Part shown: positions 51,232-64,000 of the stretch, piece by piece
Layout: the number at the start of each line of letters is the position of its first letter
Numbering within the stretch: position 1 is the first letter of the stretch
Source: Phlyctochytrium arcticum
Lineage: Eukaryota > Chytridiomycota > Chytridiomycetes > Chytridiales > Chytridiaceae
Reading direction: 5' to 3'
Assembly: GCA_025602905.1 (NCBI GenBank)
Contig: JAHLKI010000052.1
Span: 1 to 64,000, forward strand
DNA length: 64,000 nucleotides
The notes under the pieces: generated by a model
Database searches by the model: none
Seen by the model: only the letters and a program-made list of their open reading frames with translations
Told to the model about the DNA's origin: nothing
Made by a program: the position numbers and the translations under genes

Positions 51232-54200
51232 ATGCAGAAAAGCGAGCAAAGGAACTCTCAGCTTTCGCTGAACGACCCGCTGCCCCTATTCCGTACGGAC
51301 TCGCTAGCGGACGCATTCATGGCCGGTTCACCGGGTAGAGACGCTAGAGAGCCTCATATTCGGAATGATCTCCCTGCCGATGAATTTCTTGAAAACTACA
51401 AGTACGAAGATCCCTTCGCACCAAATGTCGAGCAGCATCAGACAACTATGGCGGATCCGCACCGACGAGAGCTTTTTGCGCGAGATTCCCAAGGTCTGAG
51501 TAAAGACGCATTACCCCTGAGGGGGATTGAGACACCCGCCAAGTCACAGGCAACCCCTTCTCGTCGCTATCTGAAGGGACGATTCTCCAAATGTCAATTC
51601 ATCACGTTGTGCATCTTGATTGGCATGCTGATTTTCAGCATCATATTTCTGCCCCTCTTGTACTTTGTAAGTAGTCTCGCTTTGCACCATCACTTACTGC
51701 CTACTAACGCTGCACTCAGGTGATTGTACCCGCCATTATTAAAAAAGAGTTTGCTACGCGACCATTGGATTCCGGAGGCAACATAACACCTGTTATGCAG
51801 ACGATTGCCCTAAATCGCTTCACTGAGCAAGGATTAGACCTGAAGCTGGGAATACAATTAGTCGGACTGAAACTGTCATCTTCAATTCTTTCTGGAGGGC
51901 TAGAGTCTGGAAGGTTCCAAGTTTCGTCACAGGACAATGCTCAACTTGTCGAAATAGCGTTGTCAGATCCCGTCAGCATTAACGGGAAGGAAGACATGAA
52001 GTTTGAGCAGGTATGCTGATTCTCTGAAAGTGGCACGGACTTTCCCTCATTAAAGTATTGAACCTTCTAGAATGCCTTTCAAGTTAATTTCCCCGAGCCT
52101 CCAAATACTCAAAAGTTCACCAAATCCTTCTTGTCAATACTTCAACAGCCCCGCCAGCCGAATCAAGCAGGGCCATCAAAGCCCACAACATTTGTAGTCA
52201 GCGGTCGTGCGCGATTCACGTTGATGGGTATCACTTTCAAGGAGATGGACCTGCGGCGGGAGCAAGTGGTAGATTTGGCGGAAATTGCAAACATGATAGG
52301 TTTGTGAAAAATCTATTCCAAGCTGCAAATCAAAAATTAATCTTGATAAATCTCCAGATGATCGAATGAATGGGGCGACCACCACTGCCCCAACCGGAAT
52401 CGACACTCTCTTTGTACAAAATGCTACATCCCTGTCATTTCAAAATGTGTCTCTCATGGTAGCCCAAAAAGATATTGGAGGCTCCGTTCGGGCGAACGTC
52501 GCAGCGTTGCAATCATTGGATGTCAAAATCGGCAAATTCAACTTCCAGCCGACCCTGTCAGGGCAGCCCTTGGCTCAAGTGTCCATTCAGAATATTGTAG
52601 CTGCGCAAGCGTTTGCCATTGATTTTGCGATGGCCCCGGTAGCTATCACGGATGATACTGCAAATCGTATCAAAAGTATAATTTCTGGGAACTTGGACGA
52701 CCTGTCCGTGGGAGTATCTGCCATCTCTCTTGTTGACAGCGCCAACAAGCCAGTGGGGTGGTTCAACGCCATTGTAGACAAGCTTGCAGTCGAAGTCAGT
52801 GCTAGTAGATTGCTAGGATCAACCGTCACCGCCGTGAAGACAGCATCGGCCGATGCGGGGAAAAAGTAAGTACGCGAATTATCTGTCTGATTCGAGCGAA
52901 ATTGTAACACATTATTTTTAGCAATACTGAGGCCCTGAAAGCGTTCAGCAAGTACGTTAAAATTCAATCTGCAAAGATCGCGGCCGTAGCCAGCGGAATG
53001 GAGGTTACTGCAACTGTTACAACCTCCATACCCTATCCAATCAAAATGGACATTCCCTCCATCGGTCTATCGGTGATGAACAGCAACGCGACTCAGTTGA
53101 TGGCCATCACCCTTCCTCCTCTTTCGCTTTCGCAAGGCGAACAATCTGCTGATTATATAGTGGTTGTTACGCTCGATAATGCGGACGATGCCAGGACAGC
53201 AGCCACGGATTTGATTAATCAAGTTATGAAGGGCACTTCCACCAGCGTCCGAGTGGGAAGGTTCCAAATAGGCATGAACCAGTCTGTTGAGCCGTCGTTG
53301 AACAATCTTTTGGGCGTATTTAGCCTGGCTATTCCTCTGGATTCGTTGAATGGTGCTATCAGTCAGCAGGTACCCGCCCTTGCTCCAGGACAGTTACCAT
53401 TTAACGCAACCGCAGCATTCTCTTTGGTCAGTACCGGGGTTCAAGGAAATCTGAAGTTGACACCTCCCAGTCTTCCCTTTCCTATCAGTGTCGATATGGG
53501 ACAGGCGAGTGTCAACTTGGATGTGGGGGGAAACGTCTTTTGCAACGCGGTTCTACCCACGCTTCAACTAGCCACGGGAGGAGATGTCAATATTGCCCTT
53601 GATTTGCGTTTTGCGGTCAAGCCTGACGTTTACCCAAAGCTGGTGACCGACCTTTTGGGTGGACAAGCGGCTTCTGTCAACATTGGCGGATTGGCTTTCG
53701 GACTTCAAGACAAGCCTATGACGCTTCTTTCCGCCTTTCAAATGCCATTCTCATTCAAAATTCCCATTCCCCTTCCTGGGCCGAAGCCTCAACTTAACAT
53801 CATTCCGCCTTCCATTAGTCTGCAGATACCTATACCATTTCCGGTGACAGCCGATGTGGGAACTTTAACCGTTCAAGGACTTTTGGGGGACGCGAAAGCA
53901 GCAACACTCACAGTAAATCAGCTCGCAATTGCGCAAGGCACCAATCCTGTCAAGATTGAGGTTTCCCTCAATTTGCTTGCTGGCATCAAGGGACTGTTTG
54001 AGTTGATCGGCGGTGGGGGATTGGGCGGAACCGATTTGACAATTGTTGGAAAGCAAGGGGATGTCACCTGGATTTCGCAAAGTTTTGCAGGGCAGAGGGT
54101 CACTATCAATCTGCCGCTTCTCTTGGGTGTTTCCAAACCTGCACGTCGCTCGCTGGCGACCAATGATTGGCAAAACATGATTTCATCGTATAATTGGACG

Positions 54201-54254
54201 CAAGAATCGCGAAAGTTGTTGGAGCGGACGTACGCACTACCACTTGCAGCATAG
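51232..54254 (+). CDS. DUF3712-like fungal membrane protein
   Basis: Five exons join in phase: 51,232-51,666, 51,720-52,010, 52,071-52,299, 52,358-52,865 and 52,922-54,254, giving 931 residues. The N-terminal 115 residues are polar and cytosolic-like. One transmembrane helix follows (FITLCILIGMLIFSIIFLPL). The large remainder is built of repeated beta-rich LEA/AsmA-like units such as MAITLPPLSLSQGEQSADY and LNIIPPSISLQIPIPFPV. This layout is that of fungal DUF3712 proteins, thought to sit in a membrane with the beta domains outside or in the lumen. The molecular function is unknown. No lesion is visible, and intron lengths are 53-60 bases, a useful guide to this genome. Confidence 0.75.
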
Positions 54255-54436
54255 TGATCTGTTATGTAGCCGCTGATATAGACCGTAGTGTTGCTTGAAA
54301 TTGTAGTATATGTACATCTCTGTAAATATTTGAACTTTGATTTTGTACAGGATGGTGGTTTCTAAACCAAAAAATACTGAAAATATTTTACAATTGAATG
54401 GGGTCATGGTATACGGATGGGAACAGACCAAACTTC

Positions 54437-56065
<1,629 letters not shown>

Positions 56066-56436
56066 TCAATCAATATGCCTTCTTGCATATTTCTGACTGT
56101 ATCATCTGTGACGAATGCCATTCACTCTGTCCTTGTCTTTGTCAAGCAGAAATCCCGTTCTATAGCATCTTATTCGAAGGTTCTTTCTCATTCACAAAGT
56201 TCCTTTTTACGAGGATGCATAAATTGAGCACCAGACAGCACTTCTCCTCAGAGACATTCCGCGCTTTGCGTTGAATATCTCACGGAAAGCGCTGCCACAT
56301 TCATTTTGTAATCGGTAATCGTGGTATCAAAAGAAAGCAATTAAATATCACAAAGATCTGTTCCGGAGGTTACGGTAGCAAAGTTGGCATCTTCATGATA
56401 TCGTAAATTCGTCCATGTTGGTCCGCCAGGGTCATT

Positions 56437-57919
56437 ATGTCCAAGTCTTATTCCAAGATTGTCCAACCGAGACCAGAGGTGTGATCAGCCAAATTGCAAC
56501 CTTACAAGTGCAATCTCCAGTCGTCGCCTCAATGCAATCGACTCCTGCTGCAGCATGAATGGCAGCATAAGCCGCCCTACTCCGGGTGTGTTGAAGGTGA
56601 TTCACAAGTTCTTTCTATCTGTGCAAGGAGCCCGACCTAAATAAACAACCCAGTTCCAGCAAGTTAGACGGGAGTGCTTTGAACTTCGAACATTATATGA
56701 ATGTCTAAGTGATACAATCTTTGGATTGGATCTTGATGGCGATGGGAACGGCGGCGACTTACTGCTGGTTGGCATCATCCTATCGTTCCTCTGAGGGTTG
56801 ACCTATACTAACAAACAAACTTACAGTATCAAGACCAACTGAATCGTTTATTGACGGCTGCCGAGATTGAATATGACCTGCAAGATGCACCGGTTGGCGG
56901 TTTCCTTGTAGCAAAAGGACTGGATCATTCAGCAGCCGCATACTCAAGTATTATGCGCGAACATCTCGCCGTTGAGACCGCCAAAGATCAGGTATACCTC
57001 TGGTATGTGAAAAATGTCAAATGGACGTGCTCATGTTCGACCACAGATTCCTGGGGAGGTGTTCGCAATGCTGGTGGAAGATATTGAGAAGCAACTCCGC
57101 GCAAAGTGCCAATACCTGTGCCGGAACGTATACGGGTCAAAGTCTGTCAATCATGGTGCGATCACTACTTTGTATGCTTTGCTGTCCGAAAAGGCTGGCT
57201 CATCCCAGTGTTTGTACGTATAAGACGTGAAGCTCAACTCTGCCAAAACTGCCGGTCTCGCTTCAATCGTTACCAATCGACAGAGCCGCATCGACAAACG
57301 GCGGAAAGAAGCACAAACCCTGCAAATGCAACTGCTTGAAAACCTGTCGCAGTACTATGAGGTTCGTAAAGAAGACATATCTCATCTTCCCGCGGATCTA
57401 TTGACAGAGGTTGTGGTCAGCTTTGGGACGCTATGATGGACAATCTTCAAAAGATTATACTACAGGTGAAAAGTAAACTGGAGCCAGAACGCCACCAGTC
57501 TTTCGCAGAGTACAGTGAGGCGGTCATGAACAATATCCATTTGAAGCTGAGGTACAGAGCTGGATGCAAGTTTTGCACGGAAAAAACAGGTGATTTATAG
57601 TTTTAAAAGGTGTTTCAAGGCCGAAGCAGCCCTCGCAATGACGCAGGGCGAACAGGGTGAAGACCTTCGACGAATGCGGTATGAAAACTAGCTATCCGTA
57701 TTTCAATCATTCCTAGCGCAAAATTTGACCAGCCATCTTATCAGGGCTTCATTGGACAATGTTTATGCAGATCTGCAAAAGCAAATGCTGCATATTAACG
57801 AGAATCTGCGGTCATACGAAGACGTCGGCAAGGAATTCAATGACCTGGTATCAGTATATACAGCGCTCATGCGAGATATAACTTTTGTCGCGGACGACAT
57901 CAAGTATATGTCAAGATGA
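56437..57919 (+). CDS. HAUS4-like augmin complex subunit
   Basis: Augmin (HAUS) recruits gamma-tubulin to existing spindle microtubules for branching nucleation. The gene is read in pieces: a short start (MSKSYSKIVQPRPE), the block QDQLNRLLTAAEIEYDL, EVFAMLVEDIEKQLRAKCQYL, RQSRIDKRRKEAQTLQMQLL, and the last exon NLRSYEDVGKEFNDLVSVYT at about 57,800. The order of coiled coils and the terminal SYE.VG.EF..LV..YT motif match HAUS4. At least five introns are needed, and their limits are uncertain. The product is about 350 residues. It ends 95 bases from the AP-1 gamma stop on the other strand and is divergent from ESA1. The call rests on family knowledge. Confidence 0.65.
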
Positions 57920-58014
57920 AAGCCAGGCGACTCGGCCTAAATCCACGACCTGATCAAAGTGTCCGATACAAGTAAAAAACACGGAAACAACAGTCAGGTT
58001 CCCCTGGAAGGCTT

Positions 58015-61000
58015 TCATTGCCATAAAGTTTGGTCAAATTGAGAGAACTCAACAATGTCCTCGGTTGCGGACTGTTCCGCCACTTTGTAGGTGACTTTCA
58101 AACGTAATTTGACAGATGTCTGCCCCAAGAGTCAGACTCAAATCCAGTAGAATTCGACAAACTCGATGCCCCTTACCTTTGTGGGATTTTCCACCCGTAT
58201 AGCTTGATTCGCGGAGCTTCCTTGTGGAATTGTAGTAGAACTTTGGGGATACATAGTAATTTGTAAAGACTGTAATAAAGCAATTAATATCATAGCGAGG
58301 CGTGTTGAGTAAAAGCATACATACCCGTGGGACAGCAACTTGCATGCCAACCTCGGTGAGCACACCTGCTGCGCCATGATTTTTCAATTCAGCTTGAATG
58401 TCCAGAGGAGCACCTTGACCAGACATGTCACGCTTGGCGCTGAGAGTGATGCGAAAACCATTCTTGTCGTATGCGACATAATGCTTGGCAGCGCTAGGCG
58501 ACGCAGAGGAAGGTGATCCAAACCCCGCTCCGCTCCCACCGAACAGATCAGCAAGAGGATCCACAGTGAGAGCCGCAGAAGAGTTCATTGAGGGGATAGA
58601 TACAGATGGGCTTCCTGAAGCATTTGACGATCCGAAGAGATCTCCCAATAAATCCGTGGCGGCCTGCGTGGGAGCCTTCGTTGATGCAGCAGGAAATTGC
58701 TGACCAGCAGATGTTGGCGCGCTTCCGAATCCAATTCCGCCCAACAGATCCATGATGTTCTATGAGCAAATCCGATAAAGGTCAGTAAAACAAAGCTGAG
58801 CAGCAACTTGTATCATGGATGCGCTTACATCAGAGGTTGGTGCCTGCCCGCCAAGAGAAGGAAGATCATTACTACCGCCAAATACAAGACTGTAAATGTC
58901 GTCTGGTTTGCTGGCACCTTGGCCACTTGGCCGGGAGCCGCTCACGGACAGTCCCAAAAGATCATTTCCAAGGTTGGCCATAAGATCAGGAGCATTTCCA
59001 GTGGCCGGAGTGTCCGCTGTTGTAGAAGTAAGGATCATGGGTACCTGCGAGTCACAAAGAATAGCCGCACAAACCTGTGGCGGTGGGCATCCCCAGTCCT
59101 TTCTTTGCTTCTTCCTGGACAGCACTTTCAAGGACGGGCATTTTTTCCAGCAATGCAATCCTACCGACGACATTAGGATAATTCATGGGATTCAAGAGCA
59201 CACACGGCCATACCGAGTTTCCCGGTCAAGTTGCTGAAGCTGAGTGTACTCCACTGAACGCTGTTGAAGTTCAACTTGAACATCCGTTCGATATCTGCTA
59301 ACCAGATTCTTGATTTGGCTGGACGAATAAAGCGGTAAGTATTGCTCGCTCCTGCTGCTCATGACGTATGAACTTACTTTAACACAGACTCCTGAGTGAA
59401 GCGACTAGTGAGTTTCACCAATGCCATAATCGAGTATTCTTTGACTACGTCAGTCGCGAATGGGCCTTTGAACATGCTACTGAACATATCCAGCACATCT
59501 TGTTCACTCGGCGCAATTTGATAATCACTCTGACTTGTCGGGTCTGCCATGGTATCCTCTTCGTCTTTTCCGGGAGAACCCGCAGTTCCCGACACCAGGA
59601 TATCTCCATATTCTCCGATACACCAGACAGTAGCTTGTACAAGACCTTCCTGAGTCAGAGCTTTATCGCCTTCATTCTTGACAGTATTGTATAGCTTGCG
59701 GACAGCGTATTGCTGCAAGTCAGGTTCCGAGGTCGTGACCAATTTCACGAAATGGTTGACAACTGCCTGGTCAACAAACGCACCCGCCACTCGGAGGACA
59801 CGGCAAACAGTATCGATCTCCCATCGCTTATTTGATCGGTAACGTCCCGCAAAGTCACATATACGCGAAGCAACAGAATTTTTGATATCGCCTTCGCATA
59901 TTTCCAAAAAGCTTAGAAGCTCACGGGTCAAGATACGGATATTTTGAGAGTTTATCAGGAAAAAGGAAAGATCCAGAGCCCGTCGCCGAATTGAAATATC
60001 ACTGTCACGCAAACAATCCAGAATAGTCGATCGGTGACGTTGCAGAGCAGAGGAATCGGAAGAGCTGGTCTGAGAGGTCTTTGTCAATGTGGTGAGTGCT
60101 ACGTATCTAGAATCAAGATCATCAGGAATAAGTTGTGCAAGCTACATCTTCAGAGCATACCGAATATTGTTGTCGCGGTTCGCGAGAAATCGACCGAGAA
60201 TGTTAATTGCGAGGACTCGCAAACTACTTTCACTTTCAATGTCCATGATAGTCAGGACAGCCTCGTATAAAATCGCGTTCCCCACATTTTTGGAAGCTTC
60301 AGTGTTTGTGGCCACCTGGAAAAAGACAAACAATGAGACTTTCTCCCGCCGGAGTGACACCGATAAAAAGCAGACTGCAGATTGCCAACACACCTGCGCT
60401 AATACATCATTCATTGCTTCACTAGCTTCGGCATCGCCCTTGCCTAGGATACGCATCAGGCGAAGAATCTTCACTTGAACAAATGGGTCTGTAATTCCAT
60501 TGACGTCGTGTTCAGGACTAAATCCGGCAGTCACAAGGTTTTTCAAATGCCGAACGAGCGTGCCAACCGTATGCTGGCAAATGGAGGTTAATGCTGGTGC
60601 ATCCTATTGCTTCTATGATGGCAAACTTACAGTTCGCAGGTCCGTCGTCACCTCGGGGTTAATTTTGCACATTTCTGTGAGCAAAGTAATACCCGTCAAA
60701 AGCACACCGTGATTTCTCTCATTCAATAAGCTTTTGGCGCGAGATTGGAAGTTTTCCATCAAATCAGGAACTTTTCTAATGATGCGGAGTGCACAAAGTG
60801 CAGCCTGTCATGACAAAGACTTGAGCATTACGCGTCATCAAACATTTGAACTGAGGCTACCTTTTTGCGGATGTACGTGTTGGAGCTGGCCAACAAGCGT
60901 TCTACCTCCCCAGACAGATCCCGTGACATGGCCGGGGAAGAGATGTTTCCGAGTGTACAAAGTGCCAGACCAACGACAAACATGTTGGCGCTATTCATGT

Positions 61001-61470
61001 CGCTGTAAAACAAGGTGTCGCATTACAATCGATTTCGATAAGCCGCTACTTTCGTGGGAAAATACTTTTTCAATGAATTCGTCACCAGCGTGAGAACTTC
61101 CTGATTCTCATCCAAAAGTAGCATGATGCCGAGATAACCCAGTCGCTTGTCGGCAAATCGCGGAGAGGCAACTATTGGCAATCCATATCGTGAGCATTAC
61201 TACATCCTCGCGTGAGCAACAGTGAAGCCTACCTAATTTCAGACACTCTATCTGTCCAAAATGAGCCGGATATCCCAGCATGTGGATGTAGAGCAACTTT
61301 GCAACATTCGAGTGCCGCATCTCTACATTCTCCTCCTTGAAGCTAGTTCGCAGGTATGCGCTCTCTTTGGCGATGACGGTTCGCTCATCCGCGGCAGTTT
61401 TGCAAGCTCGAATCGCCTTGATAAGGTCCTTCAGGCGATAAGCGCCGAGCTTTGGGATAAGCTTGTCCAT
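58015..61470 (-). CDS. AP-1 complex subunit gamma (gamma-adaptin)
   Basis: Large subunit of the AP-1 clathrin adaptor at the trans-Golgi network and endosomes. The ATG at 61,470 gives [20 protein letters not shown], with [19 protein letters not shown] following, the family hallmark. The HEAT-repeat trunk continues through exons with [29 protein letters not shown] and [19 protein letters not shown] Gly/Ser/Pro hinge has DLLGDLF and DPLADLF repeats, resembling clathrin- and accessory-binding motifs. The ear domain is [16 protein letters not shown] through [19 protein letters not shown], ending at 58,015. About ten short introns are implied. No lesion is seen. Exon limits are approximate. Confidence 0.92.
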
Positions 61471-62245
61471 TCCCAGTCTCTCTCTTGTCTTTTAATGTTG
61501 AAGTTCTTTAGGTATTCTTTAGGTATCAAGCTAATGGCACGAAACGTCCAAGATGTGTGGTCCTCATTGATTAGCGTCGAGAAGCGTCCCAGGACGGACC
61601 TCCCAGATATGGTTAAATGAAGTATAGTCTTTACCCGAAGTTTTTTTTTCTTTCAAGTTTGTATATGAGCTTTCTCCCGACTGGCCCGGGATTGCAGGAA
61701 CGATTTTTAACAAGTATTTGAAGATGATTTTGTATATGAAGTTCATATGGAAATGATATACAATTTTGTCTTTATCATGTAACATCTGATGTCTTGACCC
61801 CCACCTTTTCCACAAAGATGTCTCTAACTTTTTTCGCACATCGCCTCGGCGGCTGAAACGTTGAATAGTTGCTGAATATACATATATAAGTCATCTGCCA
61901 AGCGGGTTGCTTCAACACGAAGGTGTTTACGAAGTTCTGGGGCAGGTAAGATCCCCAATAGATAGTATTGATGGGGCAAAGAATGAAATTGTGTTGATAC
62001 ATGATGGTGAAACAGAAGAAGAGGGCTGAAAAGTGCTGAAATAAAGGGGACAGATTAAAGTATTTATAAAAGAGTGACAGATTGTGAATGTGAAAGGATG
62101 TAAGGGTAGAGAGAAAGAGATAATGCTTGAAGAATGACCGACCAAATGTGAGGTGGTTAAAGCAGAGGAGTGATCACTTTGAGATCTGGAAGTATCTTTT
62201 GTTCAGGAAATGTGGGAAAGGTAGTTTACAAAGGTAATTCTCACC
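61471..62245. other. Intergenic region
   Basis: About 775 bases, AT-rich, between the AP-1 gamma start and the DUF6589 gene stop. Only low-quality frames are present. The promoter of AP-1 gamma should lie in the first few hundred bases and the 3' UTR of the other gene at the far end. Confidence 0.5.
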
Positions 62246-64000
62246 TCATTCTTCGTCATCGCCATCATCGTCTTCCAACTCGACTTCTCCAGATGTGCAA
62301 GCCAAATTGGTGACCCAACTTTTCCAATGCTTTACGCAAATCTCTTGCATGAGATGCTCACACGGATCTTGCTGGAAAGAATCGCAATGACAGGCGGGAA
62401 TGATTTTAGAAACTGGAGAGTCGACGGTTAGCCACTCTATCTTATCCGGCTTGACTTTTGAAGCGCTCGCGTTTGGCTTCGGCGTAATGTCGCCCAGCGG
62501 CTGGCGGTCTTCAAGGTTCGGGGCATTGGGAGTATTGTCGGCGACTGGTTGGCGGGGTTGGCGGTCTTCGGGCTGCTTGACAAAATCATAGGCACGGTAT
62601 TCCTCCAGCTTCGTGATGGAACCAAGGTTTAAATCCGCACTCCAAAAAGGCAAAGGCAGAATTCTCTCTGAGATAAATGCCAAGACCCCAGGAGCCGGTT
62701 TTACGAAAGAAAAAGTTCCATTCTCTTTCCTCCGCTTAGGAGGACTAGCCTCCATGGCGTCGGTGAGACTGTGATCACTCATCAGCTGGTAACCCGGCAC
62801 GAGCTTTTGCGAGGCCGAGTGTTGCTTCTCCTTACTGCCTTGAATTGAAAAGCTCCCGTCGACCGCCATGACTCGCTCGAATATTTTGGTGACATACGTG
62901 GCCATGGTGGCGAGCTGTTCATTGTAATAGGTTGCGCGTCCACTTGCTGCGGTACCCCGCGATGCATCGCTGGCAGGAAAGGAGCCCATGAGATGCGAGT
63001 GGGCGATGCGCCTTTCCTTCTCCAGCTTGTTCTGCTTCGCTGCTTCCGCTAAAAACGCGGATGCCCCAATGTCGGATACAGCGGTAATGAACATCGTGTT
63101 TACAACAGCGGAGTTTTCCGAATCATACGGTCTCAAGGCGGCACGAATAACGGAGTGGAAGACTTCCAGATCTTCCGAGCTTGCCCAGGGGAGGAAGCTG
63201 CGGAGGGCTCTCAAAACCTCCTCCTTTTTCATACCCTTGAAGTAATGAAGGTTGCCGAGAATGTATAGGATGATGTTGACATAATTCTTTTTCCCGTATC
63301 TGATAAAGAATGGGAGGAGACGCGTGCAAACATCACGGTATTTTCCCATATCACCAGATGCCATAACATTGCCGGCGTCAAGTGCCATAGGTAGGTCCTC
63401 GTCGAAAACGCGCAGCAATGCCTCTACAAAAGTTCGCTGCACATCTGTCATTTGGTCTTTGCGTGCTTCATACAGTGCCTTCATCTCTTGACGACATTCA
63501 TTCTAAGCCAAAAAAATCATCGAGAGAAGCATCACCCGCCTTTCCGGCCTCATTTTAACCACCGAGACAGTGAAATTTGGGAAAGCGGAACCCCAAATGG
63601 GCATAAAGAGCCCAAAGTTCCAAAGAATCAAAGCTATAGACGCTCGGTTAATAATTTGTCAGACCATAAGTCAGTTACCACAAACCTTGCTGTGCATTGA
63701 GGGCGATATGCATGCCGTCCGGCCACGCGAGCAACGCTGTCCGGAGACTCCGCCCTGGCTGCCCCCAAATGACCTTGAGGACATTGACCCACACGTAGTA
63801 GTCCCCTACTACCCACGTGCATCCGTTTGGGTATTCTCTGACAAAATCCATCATGAGTTGGACCAGAGTTTGGACATCCTGCCAGGTCTTCATCTTATTG
63901 GGGACGGCAGCGAAAATTTTGCAATCTTTCAATTGCGCCGCTTTTGTTGAAAGGTCGAATTGATAAAGTGTTCGAAATTTTCGGTCATCCAAAGACTCCA
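62246..64000 (-). CDS. DUF6589 protein, cut by the window edge
   Basis: The 3' exon (62,246-63,484 and slightly upstream) encodes about 412 residues. It starts KALYEARKDQMTDVQRTFVE, then FFIRYGKKNYVNIILYILGN, and has an acidic C-terminus (VELEDDDGDDEE) with a CHCDSFQQDPCEHLMQEIC Cys/His cluster. An upstream exon (from about 63,685 to the edge) has WQDVQTLVQLMMDFV, VVGDYYVWVNVLKV and WPDGMHIALNA, joined through a GT-AG intron. The G-D and pre-intron W..G.H pattern is that of DUF6589, a family abundant in fungi and often repeated, with catalytic-like Asp residues and suspected transposon origin. Function is unknown. The N-terminus lies outside the window. Confidence 0.65.

Overview
The window reads as nuclear DNA of a fungus, probably an early-diverging zoosporic (chytrid-like) lineage. 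The evidence is genes with short GT-AG introns, a fungal DUF3712-type membrane protein, a DUF6589 protein, and the combination of an augmin HAUS4-like gene, a Fanzor gene and a probable U12-type intron. The lineage is inferred; no rRNA or tRNA gene is present to confirm it.

Positions 1-35,000 are a nested graveyard of mobile DNA. A first viral capsid module lies on the minus strand at 448-2984 (penton-like, coiled-coil, major capsid protein). A broken Helitron follows at 3701-9295, then an AT-hook gene. A second, larger Polinton/adintovirus-like element runs from about 13.6 to 34.1 kb. It carries a broken family-B DNA polymerase, an acidic spliced gene, a packaging ATPase, a penton-like gene, a coiled-coil gene, an intact major capsid gene, a tiny basic protein, a fibre-like gene and an integrase C-terminal remnant. 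Both viral modules keep the order penton, coiled-coil protein, capsid. The second element has itself been hit: a complete MULE transposon with 9-bp target duplications (26,903-30,228), a 1.17-kb TIR element with 8-bp duplications (30,848-32,018) and a Ty3/gypsy RT-RNase H fragment (about 32,340-33,250).

From 35.2 kb the sequence is host-like and gene-dense: NAR1, mitochondrial ribosomal protein mS29, a C3HC zinc-finger (NIPA-like) gene, NF-YC, a DUF3712-like membrane protein, the histone acetyltransferase ESA1, a HAUS4-like augmin subunit, AP-1 gamma-adaptin and, at the edge, a DUF6589 gene. Between NF-YC (41 kb) and the membrane-protein gene (51 kb) lies an accessory island. It holds an F-box gene joined to an inverted fragment of its own paralogue, an unrecognised gene, an eroded multi-exon Fanzor gene (46.1-49.4 kb) with all three RuvC motifs, and a decayed intron-containing duplicate of NF-YC bracketed by 35-bp direct repeats.

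The most interesting items are the Fanzor locus with a mutated splice acceptor, the two parallel virus modules, an adenovirus-fibre-like gene in a fungal Polinton, a pair of covarying hairpins near 12.5 and 12.95 kb, an inverted pair of TATA-bearing promoter segments, and a near-consensus AT-AC (U12) intron in the NIPA-like gene. Exon limits were read by eye from splice signals and reading frames.
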